A stretch of 64,000 nucleotides of DNA from Blepharisma japonicum (GCA_949751835.1 CATKHK010000027.1:372001-436000); one strand, 5' to 3'; positions 10,614 through 20,806 are shown, counted from the first letter of the stretch. Notes: generated by a model from the letters alone, not told the origin. Numbers and translations are program-made.

Positions 10614-11753
10614 TTAAAGCTTTTCGATTTCTTCGATGGTAATTGCTCTAACTTCACTAGCTGGAAGAGGGGCTTGATATCCTGGGCTCTTTGTGTCTGG
10701 AACATCTTTGGTGAGGGTAATTTCAAAGCCATCAATAGTTCTCTCTTTGACTACTTCATCAAGGCCTGGTTCGTTTGGAGTGAAGACGTCTTTAACGTTT
10801 CTCTTGCTAATCTTGTTAACTTGGTGGAGTCCAGCTTCGTATCTCTTGATCTCTTCTACAACTTTGACTGCTCTTGGAAGTGCAAGTCCGCTGGCTTTAA
10901 TCACAATTGTTCTCAAATTATCTCTTCTGAGAAGTAGTAAAGCTTCTCTGATGAAAAGATTAGGGTGGGCTCTTGCGTTTACGAAAATCTCATTTGCAGC
11001 TCTTGATGATTCTTCTGGTTTCCTAGGAGCTCTGGTGTATTTTTCCATTTCAGGTGCTCTTCTTCTATTATCTCTTGGCTTGAAGTCACCTCTTTGGCCA
11101 GTTGGTCTATTTCCAGTGGACGAAATATTTCCACGTGGCCTTCTTCCTTGAGATCTTCCTCTTTGTCTTTCGCCTGAGTGCCCTTCTTTGGTTTCTTCTG
11201 CATCTCTAGTCCTTGGTTCTCTTCTAGCTTGATAAGGTCTGCTTTCAGTCCTGCCTTCTTGTCTGCCTTCATGTCTTCCTTCTTGTCTGCCTTCAGTTCT
11301 GCCAGTGCTTCCACCTCTGGATTGTCTGCCACCTCTTCTATTTCCTCTTCTGCCACCTCTGTTTCCTCTAGGCCTGGTAGCTCCTTCTTCATCTCCTCTC
11401 CATTCTGGTTTTGGTGGAGCTTGTTTGAGTTCACTGAGGCTTTTTTCTTGGACTTCTGAATCTGGGATTGGACCTTGGTAGCCTTTATCTTTTGAATCAA
11501 GAGGACTTAAGCTTAACAAGAAAGTGACTCTGGTCTTGTTGGTTCCTTCAACTCGCTCAAATGTGTTGATTTGATGAATTCCTTTGACGCGGTGCTTGAT
11601 GAGTTCTACTAAGTTGAGAGCTTGAGGAATAGCTGAATTAATTGCGGTAATTTTAGCTTTTCCTGTCTCTTCCAAAAGAGTGGCCACTTCAGTGATGTGT
11701 TTTGATAAGCCTTGGGTGCTTGAAATCGAAACCTCGTCTTTTGGTGTGGCCAT
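10614..11753 (-). CDS. Double Alba-domain nucleic-acid-binding protein with RG-rich linker
   Basis: This 379-residue protein has an Alba domain at about residues 10-95 (ELIKHRVKGIHQINTFERVE), an Arg/Gly-rich linker at about 110-225 with short tandem units such as EGRQEGRHEGRQEGR and RGGRRGNRRGG, and a second Alba domain at about 240-365 (FIREALLLLRRDNLRTIVIK, EEIKRYEAGLHQVNKISKRN). Alba proteins of protists bind RNA and DNA. The long RGG form resembles the RPP25/MDP2-like group seen in kinetoplastids, Apicomplexa and plants, which act in mRNA regulation or RNase P/MRP. RG repeats are likely methylation and RNA-contact sites. No in-frame TGA is used. A single-domain relative lies at 20480-20806. 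Confidence 0.88.
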   Translation of the reverse strand: MATPKDEVSISSTQGLSKHITEVATLLEETGKAKITAINSAIPQALNLVELIKHRVKGIHQINTFERVEGTNKTRVTFLLSLSPLDSKDKGYQGPIPDSEVQEKSLSELKQAPPKPEWRGDEEGATRPRGNRGGRRGNRRGGRQSRGGSTGRTEGRQEGRHEGRQEGRTESRPYQARREPRTRDAEETKEGHSGERQRGRSQGRRPRGNISSTGNRPTGQRGDFKPRDNRRRAPEMEKYTRAPRKPEESSRAANEIFVNARAHPNLFIREALLLLRRDNLRTIVIKASGLALPRAVKVVEEIKRYEAGLHQVNKISKRNVKDVFTPNEPGLDEVVKERTIDGFEITLTKDVPDTKSPGYQAPLPASEVRAITIEEIEKL

Positions 11754-12285
11754 TTAATATTATGAGCCATTAAAAAGAGAAAAGTGATACTTAGAAATAT
11801 TTAGATAATTAAGAAATTTTTTATATCTTTAGGAAAATATTGTTTCTTATAAAATTTTTTGCCATAAAAGCTAGAAATGGAAGATAATAAAATATTTTTG
11901 ATAAACAGATGGACCTCTTACCTATTTAAATAAGTAATAAAATTATAAAAAGCATTTCATAGTATAGGGGAAGTAAGAGGATAAATTTTTAATTTTGGTT
12001 ATTCTATTTATGATCTCAGAAACAGATTACCTACCATTGAAAATTGTTTTTGTTTTAGCCAATTATTTATTCAATGCAGTTTGAAAAACAAAAATTAAAT
12101 TCATGCAATCCTAATGACTCGTTTTAATCATTTTCATTAGCTTACCATTTTTGTTTAAATGTTTTTCAGTTCACTTGGAAATACCTGAAGTTGTGTTTTA
12201 GGGCCTTGCTTGAGAAAAATCTAAAACTATTGTTTATATTTACAAAGAATATTTAGTGCAAAATGATAAAATTTTAGATAATAAT
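11754..12285. other. Spacer; holds the upstream part of duplicated unit A
   Basis: No gene seen. From 11791 the sequence (TTAGAAATATTTAGATAATT...) is repeated almost exactly 990 bp downstream, so this is the shared 5' flank of the tandem secreted-protein array and probably contains its promoter. Confidence 0.6.
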
Positions 12286-12780
12286 ATGCTGCTGAACAAC
12301 CTGACTTTGCTAATTTTATGTTCTTTGCTTTTTCATAAAATCATGGCTGGAACTGTGACTGTTGTCAGTGATTCATCAGTAAATGCAATTATCAATTCTC
12401 AAAAATATAATGCGGTGCAGGTAGCACACTCATTTGGACTATGGCCAATTATTGAAGGAGCCTTATGAATTTGATATACTTCTGAAAACACGAAACCAGA
12501 TGAAGTTGTTTTATTTATCAGTTGTTTTAGTGTCCCAGGAACTCCGACTGAATCTATGATTGATATTGCAGCAGACGATAGTTTCACCCTTTTCTTAAAT
12601 GGTCGACTTTTAGGCATGAAGCCTGATGCGTCAAGTTCTTTGACAAATATTGATATGCTGTCACAAACTGTCACAGGGAACAACTGCCTGCATATTATTG
12701 GCGAAAACATTAGCTCTATTTCAGGGTTAGCATTTAAAGCTACAATAACTTATCAATAAATCATAAATCTAATATATAAT
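11791..12780 (+). repeat. Tandem duplication unit A (about 990 bp)
   Basis: This unit directly abuts unit B. Both begin TTAGAAATATTTAGATAATT, share the whole upstream flank with scattered substitutions, then the coding region, then CAATAAATCATAAATCTAAT. ATG-to-ATG offset is 989 bp and stop-to-stop offset is 989 bp, so the coding parts are gap-free relative to each other. Confidence 0.9.
12286..12759 (+). CDS. Small secreted beta-sandwich-like protein, copy A
   Basis: This 157-residue protein begins MLLNNLTLLILCSLLFHKIM, a clear signal peptide probably cleaved near AGT. Two TGAs in GALWIWYTSENT are read as Trp. The mature part contains CFSVPGTPTESMIDIAADDS followed by FTLFLNGRLLG. The pattern 'VPG-P-x-x-A/S-x-I-x-I-A-A-D-D-x-F-x-L-F-L-N-G' is typical of galactose-binding-like/jelly-roll modules of extracellular proteins. 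It then closes with CLHIIGENISSISGLAFKAT. Binding ligand is unknown. It could be a surface or granule-secreted protein. A GTG/upstream in-frame extension is possible, but the ATG at 12286 gives the signal peptide. Confidence 0.75.
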
Positions 12781-13274
12781 TTAGAAATATTTAGATAATT
12801 AAGAAATTTTTTATATGTTTAGGAAAATATTGTTTCTCATAAAATTTTTGCTATAAAAGCTAGAAATGGAAGATAATAAAATATTTTTGAAAAACAGATG
12901 GACGTCTTACCTATTTAAGTAAGTAATAAAATCAAAAAAAAATTTTTCATAGTAAAGAGGAAGTAAGAGGATGAATTTTTAATTTTGGTTATTCTATTTA
13001 TGATCTCAGAAACAAATTATCTAGCATTGAAAATTGTTTTTGTTTTAGCCAGTTATTTTTTCAATGCAGTTTGAGAAACAAAAATTAAATTCATGCAATC
13101 CTAATGTCTCGTTTTAATCATTTTATTAACTTACCATTTTTGTTTAAATGTTTTTCAGTTCACTTGGAAATCCTGACAGTTGCATTTTTGGGCTTTACTT
13201 GCTAAAAATCTAAAATTATTGTTTATATTTACAAAAAATATTTAGTGTAAAATGATAAAAAAATTTACAATAAT
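12760..13274. other. Spacer inside the tandem array
   Basis: No gene. Nearly all of it is the unit B copy of the upstream flank, conserved with unit A, so promoter elements of the secreted-protein genes should lie in the shared portion. Confidence 0.6.
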
Positions 13275-13770
13275 ATGCTGCTGAACAACCTGACTATGCT
13301 AATTTTATGTTCTTTACTTTTTCATAAAATCATGGCTGGAACTGTGACTGTTGTCAGTGATTCATCAGTAAATGCAATTATCAATTCTCAAAAATATAAT
13401 GCGGTGCAGGCAGCATACCCGTCTCCACAATGGCCAATTATTGATGGAGCCTTATGAATTTGATATACTTCTGAAAACACGAAACCAGATGAAGTTGTTT
13501 TATTTATCAGTTGTTTTAATGTCCCAGGAACTCCGACTGAATCTAATATTAATATTGCAGCAGACGATAATTTCACCCTTTTCTTAAATGGTCGACTTTT
13601 AGACATGAAGTCTGATGCAGTAAGTTATTTGACAAATATTGATATGCTGTCACAAACTGTTACAGGGAACAACTGCCTGCATATTATTTGCGAAAACGTT
13701 GGCTCTATTTCAGGGTTAACATTTAAAGCTACAATAACTTATCAATAAATCATAAATCTAATATATATTT
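12781..13770 (+). repeat. Tandem duplication unit B (about 990 bp)
   Basis: Second head-to-tail unit. It starts at the base after unit A ends and diverges from it around 13765-13775. Flank and coding region align throughout with unit A; flanks carry small indels while the coding part does not. Confidence 0.9.
13275..13748 (+). CDS. Small secreted beta-sandwich-like protein, copy B
   Basis: A 157-residue paralogue of the gene at 12286, same length, same signal peptide (MLLNNLTMLILCSLLFHKIM) and same two TGA-encoded Trps in GALWIWYTSENT. Amino-acid changes cluster in two places. One is the segment after YNAVQ, where AAYPSPQWPIID replaces VAHSFGLWPIIE. The other is the loop after LFLNGRLL, where DMKSDAVSYLTN replaces GMKPDASSSLTN. 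The core beta strands are unchanged. HIICENVGS carries a Cys where copy A has Gly. The frame is intact, so both copies are presumably expressed. Clustered change in surface-like loops may mean diversification of a ligand-facing region, but with two sequences this is only an impression. Confidence 0.75.
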
Positions 13771-13834
13771 ACTTCCCCTAAACCCTTGATCCGACTGTAA
13801 GAAAATTACTTCGTAAGATAACAAGATTGCCTAA

Positions 13835-14194
13835 ATGATGTCCTATTGCGATTTTACATTGATTACAAAAATTCCTTCTTGCTATCTAATTATGAAAAAA
13901 ATTAAAATGCATAGATTAAGAGAGTTAAAAAGAAATTTAACTAATGAAAGTCTATGTGATTATGATAAAGCACTGGTGAATTATCAGCTGAATGACTGCT
14001 CAAAAAAATATTTAGATATGTTTAAAATTAGAAATATAATTGACAAATCATTCGAAGAAATTGATTGAAAGTTATTGATTAAGGAAGAAAGGAAAAAATT
14101 TTGAAATTTTATCAAAATGAATGCTGTAGATGAATTGGAAAAGAATAAATTGACCTTTTTTATAATTTTAATGCTTTTTCAAATAAAGGATTAG
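13835..14194 (+). CDS. Doubtful ORF in the array, 119 aa, perhaps a decayed gene
   Basis: The frame opens with ATGATG at 13835, uses two TGAs as Trp (EEIDWKLLIKEERKKFWNFI) and stops at TAG 14192-14194. The sequence is Lys/Asn-rich with no family recognised. A second frame just downstream (from about 14150, DLFYNFNAFSNKGLEFIGNV and SICLFCNERFKIYF) stays open until it meets the remnant of the third secreted-protein copy, and its composition looks protein-like. The simplest reading is a degenerate gene broken by a one-base slip near 14150, inserted next to or replacing the 5' half of copy C. It may equally be chance. Confidence 0.3.
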
Positions 14195-14289
14195 AATTTA
14201 TTGGCAATGTTGCTTCAAATTATGTCACAAACTCTTATAACAAAGATTTTATATCAAAAAATAGCATATGTTTATTTTGCAATGAAAGA

Positions 14290-14574
14290 TTTAAAATTTA
14301 CTTCTGAAAACTCGAAACTAGATGAAGTTATTTTATTTATCAGTTGCTTTGATGTCCCAGGAACTCCAACAGAGTCTAAGATTAATATTGCAGCATACGA
14401 TAATTTTACCTTTTTCTTAAATGGTTGACTTGTAGGCATGGAATCTAATGCAATTGTGAGAAGTATTGATATGCTATAACAAACTGTTACAGGAAGCAAC
14501 TGCCTTCATATTATTGTGGAAAACATTAGTTCTATTTCAGGGTTAACATTTAAAGCTACAATAGCTTATCAATA
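14290..14574 (+). pseudogene. Remnant of a third secreted-protein copy
   Basis: From about 14296 to 14590 the DNA matches the 3' half of copies A and B: TSENSKLDEVILFISCFDVP, then INIAAYDNFTFFLNG, then CLHIIVENISSISGLTFKAT. It lacks the signal peptide and first half. A TAA lies in frame after SIDML (near 14478), and the conserved AADD is changed to AAYD. The trailing CAATAAATCATAAATCTA matches the end of the other copies. This is a 5'-truncated, broken third unit. Confidence 0.75.
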
Positions 14575-14594
14575 AATCATAAATCTATTATATT

Positions 14595-15722
14595 TACTCC
14601 AAAATAATACATATAAAAATCCATTTTATTATCTAAGATAATTTAAACTAAATAGAAAAGAAATATCAAAATAACTTAGGGATTTGCGTACAATAAAACA
14701 TATTACTCAATATGAAAAATGATCAGTTTTATCATAGAGAGATGAATAAGTTCGACTTTCGCCAGGAGCTGACTCTCAGACATGGCTAGTGGTGTTAGGC
14801 GTTGATCAATCTTTTGCAGTATGTCAAAAATAAAAGATTTAATAAAGAGATCATCAATAAATTTATTTAGTTTCAACAACATATTTATGATTAAAAATGC
14901 AATTACACAAAATATCACAGCTTAAGGCTAATATGCTCCTTATTAATGTATTATATATCTCTTTATACTTAAAATATAATTAATTACTTTATGACAATTG
15001 AAAATTTGATTAAACTAAAAATATTGATAAAAGCTATAAATCTCTCAATTGATACAGATGTAGTGGATTTATATTTCAGGTGCTATTTTCAGTTTCAGGA
15101 TCAGAAGATCCATTGTTTGTGTCAGGAATATTTCTGGATGCTTATGATTTTCATTTAAACTGCCTTCATTATTATATATTAAAATAGTAATACTATGCCT
15201 ATGTTGTTTGATTTTGAAGACTCATCTAATGGTCTAAACGCTAAAACAGCCATGAAATAACTTTTTTATTATAGAGATGACGTGATTGAAGTTAAATCAT
15301 TATTTGGATAAAATCAACGTAATTCAATGTTCGTAAAATGGAAATGCATTAGATACTAAAAATTTTTTAGAATCGTCAAAATCTAAATTAACTTAATATT
15401 TAACTTCATTTCAATTCTCTATAAATATATAATTATGCCAAAAATGGATAATTACTTAATGATTAAAATTTATTATTTTGCACTCTTTTATTGCTTTATT
15501 ATCTCATCCAAGTTCACTTGTGCTATTCATAATTATATACCAACCATCCCAACCATAATAATTTCTTCTTCAAAAATAACAACTAAAATATTTTACTAAT
15601 GCTTAAAAACAGAAAACTTATACAAGTCTCCTCCATCCTTTTATTATAATCATTATCTTTATCTTAATCTGATAAGATTTCCAATTTTCAAATAATCCAT
15701 TAGATTAATTCATAACTACATT
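14595..15722. other. Gene-free AT-rich stretch, about 1.1 kb
   Basis: I found no convincing gene on either strand. Short open stretches (for instance minus strand 14703-14890) lack a plausible start or any recognisable composition. It separates the secreted-protein array from the RabGAP gene and may be debris of further array units, though I see no clear similarity to them. Confidence 0.5.
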
Positions 15723-17174
15723 ATGGGAACTGCATCCTCATTATTACAAAACACACAAAGCCCAATTCAGTTCAAAAAAGGCCCGATCCTGCTCTTAGCT
15801 CCTGATAATCGGCTGTCAAAAATCGGAATTTATTTCGTCCATATCGGAAATACAGCGAAAATGATAGAGCTTGTAGATGAATGAGAAGACTTATTAAATC
15901 GTTATAAGCATTCAGCCAACGCAATTGAGTCTTTATTAGATGACTTCCAGAAGGGTCCGAAATTAAGAAAACTCATTCAGAAGGGAACACCGTCAAAGTT
16001 CAGGTGGGAAACATGGAAAGCACTTTTAAAAGCAGGGAAAAAAGTAGATTTAGAAAAATATATTAATCTTCCGATCGCTGGTGATCCTCACATTTCAGTG
16101 ATTAGAAAAGATGTAGACAGAGCTTTCCCTCAGCATCCCTACTTTGACAGATCAAAGCATGGCTATTACGGCCAAACAGCTTTATATCGAATTCTTGGGA
16201 AATTTGCCGAAGATAAAAAAGACATCGGATATTGCCAAGGAATGAATTATGTAGCAGGATTTTTATTAATGGTTTCAGGCGGGCTTGAACAAGAAGTTTA
16301 TTACTTCCTCGAAGCCTTATGCAAAAATTTTCATTATTGGGGATTTGTTTGTGAAGATATGCCACTAATAAAACAATATTTATGAGTTTTTGATAAGCTT
16401 TTTAAGATGAAAAACAGCAAACTTTATGAGCATTTCAAACAGCAAGATGTTTTAAATGATATGTGGATTTTTAAATGGTTTTTAACCTTTTATACTGCTG
16501 TTTTGCCTAAAGAAACTGCTGTGCTTTTATGGGACTGACTGCTTATAGATGGGCTGAGAGTATTGTTTAAGGTAACGTTTGCAATTTTAGAGATTCTTGA
16601 AGAAAAGTTACTAAGTATGGATGGATCAGAAATTTTGATTTTGCTGAATAATATTGGAGATTATATTCCACCATGTAAAGAGTTTATTAAGATAGCGAAA
16701 AAAACTGCTGTGAATAAAAGTAAATATTATGATTTGATAGAGGCGTATAAGCAAGAGAAAAAAATAAAAAAACATCCAGAAACTATTGTTATTGTTGAGG
16801 AACCTGGACATCCTGAAAATGAGGTACCTAATATTACAAGAGCTGAAATAAAGGAAGCGAATAGACCATCAGCACTTGAAATCAAAGATAGAACCCCTAA
16901 GGAGCCTGATCTTTTATTATCACCACAAAGAATTCAGCAAGAAATCACAGAAGACTTAACAGGATTCCCATTTAAATCAATAAAAACAGCTAAAAATAAT
17001 TATACTTACACGCCAAAATATGAGCCAAAACGTGATTCATTTCACGAATCTTGAACGGATGTAAATACACGAGTAAATGAAGATAGTCACCTGTATACAT
17101 CTGATGAAGATTTTGATGCTGAGGCTCTTTTAGATCAATTTCTCAATCACAGCAACTGGGGGAGTTTTGAGTAG
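15723..17174 (+). CDS. TBC-domain Rab GTPase-activating protein
   Basis: Start ATG 15723 (MGTASSLLQN), stop TAG 17172-17174, 483 residues, with several TGAs read as Trp (VDEWEDLL, YLWVFDKLF, LLWDWLLIDG, HESWTDV). The TBC domain covers about residues 85-310. Both catalytic fingers are present: the Arg finger in IRKDVDRAFPQHPYF (IxxDxxR motif) and the Gln finger in DIGYCQGMNYVAG (YxQ motif), so active Rab GTP hydrolysis is expected. The 'W-D' of LLWDW is a hallmark of the family and uses TGA. The initiator MGxxxS could be an N-myristoylation signal. The acidic C-terminal tail is disordered. It would regulate vesicle traffic; the Rab partner is unknown. Confidence 0.93.
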
Positions 17175-17523
17175 CAATATAGATAATGATCATTTTATTT
17201 TAATTTTACAATTTTATAGCGCTATTTATGATTCCATATTAATTGAAAATAAAACTTATAAAATTCAAAATTATTTTTGCGTTTTATATGCCTGATATTT
17301 AAATCTAACAAACAGTTTATATGAATATTAAGATAGTTAAGCTATAAAAATGCATATTTAAATTTTAGGTTAATAATAAGAAACCTTAAATCTACTTTAA
17401 AATTTACGTATTCAAAATCCATAATCATAAAGAAATACTACAGATATTTCAAAATTATTACTCCCTTTCCTTAAAACAGGGGTATAAGTATCTTATAATG
17501 GAATCTATTTCTATTACATAAAT
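17175..17523. other. Spacer, no gene seen
   Basis: AT-rich DNA between the RabGAP stop and the MFS transporter start. Nothing recognisable. Confidence 0.5.
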
Positions 17524-18798
17524 ATGAAAATTGATTTTTGTTTAAGCAGCATCTATGTGTCCTCAGCACTGGTAACAATGACTTATACAATAATTTCGCC
17601 TTTCTACCCTCTAATCGCTGAAGACAAAGAAATGCCAAAATGAATGATTGGGGTTATTTTTATGACAATGCCAGCATGTGCTTGTTTAGTCTCTACAAAA
17701 GTTGGTGATAATATTTCTCTTATTGGTCGCAAAAATGTACTGGCAGTAGGAATGATTTCTGGAGTATCCTTTATTTAGGCTATTTCTCTTGCTATACTTG
17801 CTGCAGTTCCTAATTGCTCCCTAATCACATTTACGATTTTAAGTTTGATATCTCGTGCATTTGGAGGTCTATCTACAGCAGCTATATATATTGGGAGCTT
17901 TTCTGTGATAGTAAACGATTATGAATCAGCTCGAGATCAATATATATCAGTCTTGAACATTTTTTGTGGAATTGGATATATTATGGGCTCATGGTTTGGG
18001 TCAATGCTATATGAATGACTAGGACCTATAGGGTGCTTTTCATTTTCTGCTATTTTACTTTTAATTCCAGTCTGGTTTATTTTACACTTTGTAGAAAACT
18101 CTCATAATATTACAGTAGAGAAACATGAAGGAACCTGCTGAAATTTGCTTAAAAAAAGAAATGTAGCTTTGGACGTAATGGTTGGGCTTTTTACTAATGT
18201 TGTATATAATTTCTTTTTTCCAAGTCTTGGACCTTTTCTTGATAAGGAAGGATATAATGAGATAGAAATCGGATATGTGTTTATGCTATCTACTTTTATT
18301 TATACTTTGGCCAGCGCTTTTATTGCATTTTCAATTAAAAGGTTAAATAAGCTGTATTTAATGATTTCAAGTATGGTAGTAGCAGTCATTGGACTAGTAA
18401 TGATAGGACCATGGGAAAATCTATTACAAAACCCAACTGCTTTACCTATATTTGGTATGAGCTTAATTGCGCTTGGAGGCTGCCTTGGATTTATTATTCC
18501 TTTGCCATTTATTCTAGACTCTACTGAAGAGCTTGGGATAACTCAAGATCAAGAGATGTATGATGCTTTATCAACATTATTCAATTTGATCATTAGTTTT
18601 GGAGAAATTATTGGCCCTCTCCTTGCAGGAATGCTAATATCAATTGTGGGCTTTGCAAATAGTTGCACGATTCTAAGTATATTTGGAGTTGGATTTTTTA
18701 TATACTACACAGGTAAAAGAAGAGAAAAATCTCCTTTATTATCAAGCAAAGTTGCTCTCACTCAAGACCATCATGAACTATCATATTTCAAAGACTAA
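17524..18798 (+). CDS. Major facilitator superfamily transporter, 419 aa, one intron
   Basis: ATG 17524 gives MKIDFCLSSIYVSSALVTMT. A 15-nt intron at 17764-17778 interrupts the frame after GMISG, and the protein resumes AISLAILAAVPNC, ending at TAA 18796-18798. About twelve hydrophobic segments can be counted in two halves separated by a polar linker (FVENSHNITVEKHEGTCWNL). TGAs give Trp at MPKWMIGV, LYEWLGP and CWNLL. Motif-A-like sequence is seen between helices 2 and 3 (VGDNISLIGRKNVLAVG). The pattern resembles SLC18/MFS_1 drug or monoamine transporters, but substrate cannot be assigned. It lies just upstream of two copper transporters, on the same strand, with no evidence of a functional link. 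Confidence 0.85.
17764..17778 (+). other. 15-nt intron (GTATCCTTTATTTAG)
   Basis: Phase-0 intron with A at position 10. Its last codon read in frame is TAG, so retention would truncate the transporter at residue 85. Confidence 0.88.
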
Positions 18799-18876
18799 TA
18801 GTATTTTTCTCATATTCTTAAATAATGCTAATTTAGTTTGTTAAAAACCTCAAAAATAGATATTATAAATTAATAA

Positions 18877-19347
18877 ATGGACAGCATGGGTATGGGGAAG
18901 AATGTGACAAAGAATGTTATGATGGAAATGGTTTTCTCAAGTGAACATAAATTTATGTGGTATTTTGATAGGTAATCAATATTCAGCTGGACTGTTGATA
19001 ATGAGTCGAAATATGCAGCTGCAATTATCCTTATATTTTTGGCTTCTATGGGCTTGGAATTGTTGCAGTTTCTTCTTAAGATAGTTTTAGTTTTCCAAAA
19101 AAGAGCTTCACAAACGACTCGGAATTTGATTTTGTTTAATTTAGGATATATTTGTCTATATTTCCTTTGGGTTTCTTTAGCATATCTTCTTATGCTTGCA
19201 GTAATGACATACAGCACTGGAGTATTTTGTGCAATCGTCACAGGGATCACTTTTGGCCACTTTTTGCTAAAAATAATAGAGCCAACAACTCCTTTGGCAG
19301 ATGAAAGTTTATCACAAGAATTGATGGTGAAAAATCCATGCTGCTAA
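18877..19347 (+). CDS. Ctr-family copper transporter, copy 1
   Basis: Spliced across a 15-nt intron at 18972-18986, this encodes 151 residues. The N terminus is Met-rich (MDSMGMGKNVTKNVMMEMVF), as in Ctr proteins where Met clusters capture Cu(I). Three membrane helices follow. The second has the ion-filter MxxxM motif in YLLMLAVMTYSTGVF and the third has the GxxxG packing motif in IVTGITFGHF. The C terminus is NPCC, in the place of the metal-handing HCH/CC end of other Ctr proteins. These features define a trimeric high-affinity copper channel of plasma membrane or vacuole. A near-parallel paralogue follows 156 bp downstream on the same strand with the intron in the same place. Confidence 0.93.
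18972..18986 (+). other. 15-nt intron (GTAATCAATATTCAG)
   Basis: Phase-2 intron inside codon AG|C, A at position 10. Retention reads AGG-TAA. The paralogue at 19599 has an intron at the identical position. Confidence 0.9.
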
Positions 19348-19503
19348 AAAGGCTAAGATGATTAAATAAAATTTCCTTAAGTCTTTTAAACTAATTATTT
19401 CCTATGAATAAATATTTTGCCGCTGAGCAAGCTAGGCAATTTTACAAAATCTTTTAAAGCGAAATAATAAATTTTAATATGTGGCTATTAAAGTAATTAT
19501 CAA

Positions 19504-19974
19504 ATGGTAGATATGGACATGAACGTGACTATGACAATCAATGTCAATATGCCTTATACCTTCTATAGCAATCACGATTTTAAACTTTACTTTGATAGGT
19601 AAAAGTTATTCAGTTGGCATGTTGATAATGACACAAAATATCAAGGAGCCATTGCTGCTTTATTTTTTGCATCAATAGCTTTGGAACTCTTCAGCTTTCT
19701 TTGCAAAGTGATGATGGCATTCCGAAAAAGAGTTCCTAAAGAAATGATATACCTAGCTGCGTTTTATCTAGGATATGGATGCCTATACTTTCTTTGGGTC
19801 GGCCTTGCATATCTTTTGATGCTTGCTGTAATGACTTATAGCACTGGAGTATTTTGTGCAGTTACTACAGGTATAACGTTTGGTCACGTTGTGTTCAGAA
19901 TGATTGAGATGAATACTCCTTTAATCAGCAAAAGCATGGATCAAACTTTATCAATAAAAAATCCATGCTGCTAA
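19504..19974 (+). CDS. Ctr-family copper transporter, copy 2
   Basis: This 151-residue paralogue of the preceding gene has equal length after removal of a 15-nt intron (19599-19613). The Met-rich N terminus is MVDMDMNVTMTINVNMPYTF. TM2 retains YLLMLAVMTYSTGVF and TM3 TTGITFGHVVF, with the same NPCC end. The second and third helices are almost unchanged between copies. The N-terminal copper-binding part and the loop between TM1 and TM2 (RKRVPKEMIYLAAFYLGYGC) differ freely, suggesting different copper affinity or expression rather than a recent copy. Ctr proteins work as trimers, so the two could mix. Intron conservation shows the duplication occurred after intron gain. Confidence 0.93.
19599..19613 (+). 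other. 15-nt intron (GTAAAAGTTATTCAG)
   Basis: Same codon position as the intron of copy 1 (AG|T TGG). A at position 10; retention reads AGG-TAA. Confidence 0.9.
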
Positions 19975-20479
19975 AAAGGTAGAATAATAAATAATTCCAT
20001 TAGATTTTAAGTATTTAAATCATAATTTCATGTTTAGCGCAGTTCATTTGAGAAGACATCTTTTGAACGAGAAGCAAATGGTTCAGTAAGTTATAAAACT
20101 GGACAACAAATGCAAAAATTATTTTTAGTTTTTAAGTTAGTAATGTTTAATGCAAATTAAAAATCAGCCGCAGTTTTGTATTTGAAATTTTATAATTCTG
20201 AAGAGAAAACAATAATAAAAAATTTTCTTTTTATTATATAATATATTGAGTGTTTTATTAACCCTAATTAATTTATGAAAAATTTTTTAATTATTTAATA
20301 ATTAGCGTCTTAACTTAATATCTATGGACTTCCAAAACTTAATAGAATTATCTTATCAAGATAAAGTGCATCAATTCACAAATAATTTATAATTTCTTCG
20401 TAATCTCACACAAAATCACACAGATACGCAAATTCTAAGAAATATTTAATTCTGATTTAAGTATAAGTTAACTTAAAGC
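19975..20479. other. Spacer, no gene seen
   Basis: Very AT-rich DNA between the convergent copper transporter and small Alba genes. Nothing recognisable. Confidence 0.5.
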
Positions 20480-20806
20480 TTATTCTCTTGCTTGTCTTGT
20501 CTTCTCAAACTCTTGACTAATCTTTTCAAAGTTATCAGATTTTTTGAGCTCTAAGATAACTTTGCAGACGTTTTTGTCTCCTCCTTCCTTATCTGTGGTC
20601 TCGATTCTTTGTGTTTCGAATTTCTTAATTGATCCATATCCAAGAGAAACCAATCTGTCAGCAGCTTTGATTGCACTAGTTATAGAATTGCCCATAGCAT
20701 GGAAAGCGACAGTACCAAAAGCCTTGAGTTTTTCTTTGCCTTCATTAATGTAAACTCCTGGTCTAACTTTGGAGCTGACCTTTATGGTATTGTCTGAGCC
20801 TTCCAT
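20480..20806 (-). CDS. Single Alba-domain protein
   Basis: This 108-residue protein is almost entirely one Alba fold: INEGKEKLKAFGTVAFHAMG, SAIKAADRLVSLGYGSIKKF, then KNVCKVILELKKSDNFEKIS. The 'K-x-x-x-x-G-x-x-x-x-x-x-G-x-A-I-x-x-A' spacing is the core signature. Stop is TAA at 20480-20482 and start ATG at 20804-20806. Alba proteins bind RNA or DNA as dimers. In eukaryotes the small forms include RPP20/MDP1-type subunits of RNase P/MRP, and the larger two-domain Alba protein at 10614 could be its RPP25-like counterpart. That pairing is inference. No TGA is used. Confidence 0.85.
   Translation of the reverse strand: MEGSDNTIKVSSKVRPGVYINEGKEKLKAFGTVAFHAMGNSITSAIKAADRLVSLGYGSIKKFETQRIETTDKEGGDKNVCKVILELKKSDNFEKISQEFEKTRQARE

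Noticed and set aside
10574-10735. Longer N terminus of the DUF1349 gene starting at 10735
   Set aside because: It overlaps the 3' end of the Alba gene on the same strand; the ATG at 10573 gives a start that fits the spacing.
11178-11500. Alternative ORFs on both strands inside the Alba RG-rich region
   Set aside because: They are shadows of the repetitive Arg/Gly codons in the true frame; Ser/Phe-rich or Lys/Glu-rich composition without family signal.
13791-13835. CCCCTAAACCCTTG resembling a telomere repeat
   Set aside because: Only one partial copy; no tandem array.
14703-14918. 71-residue minus-strand ORF in the gap after the secreted-protein array
   Set aside because: Starts from GTG directly after a stop, with no supporting features or composition difference.
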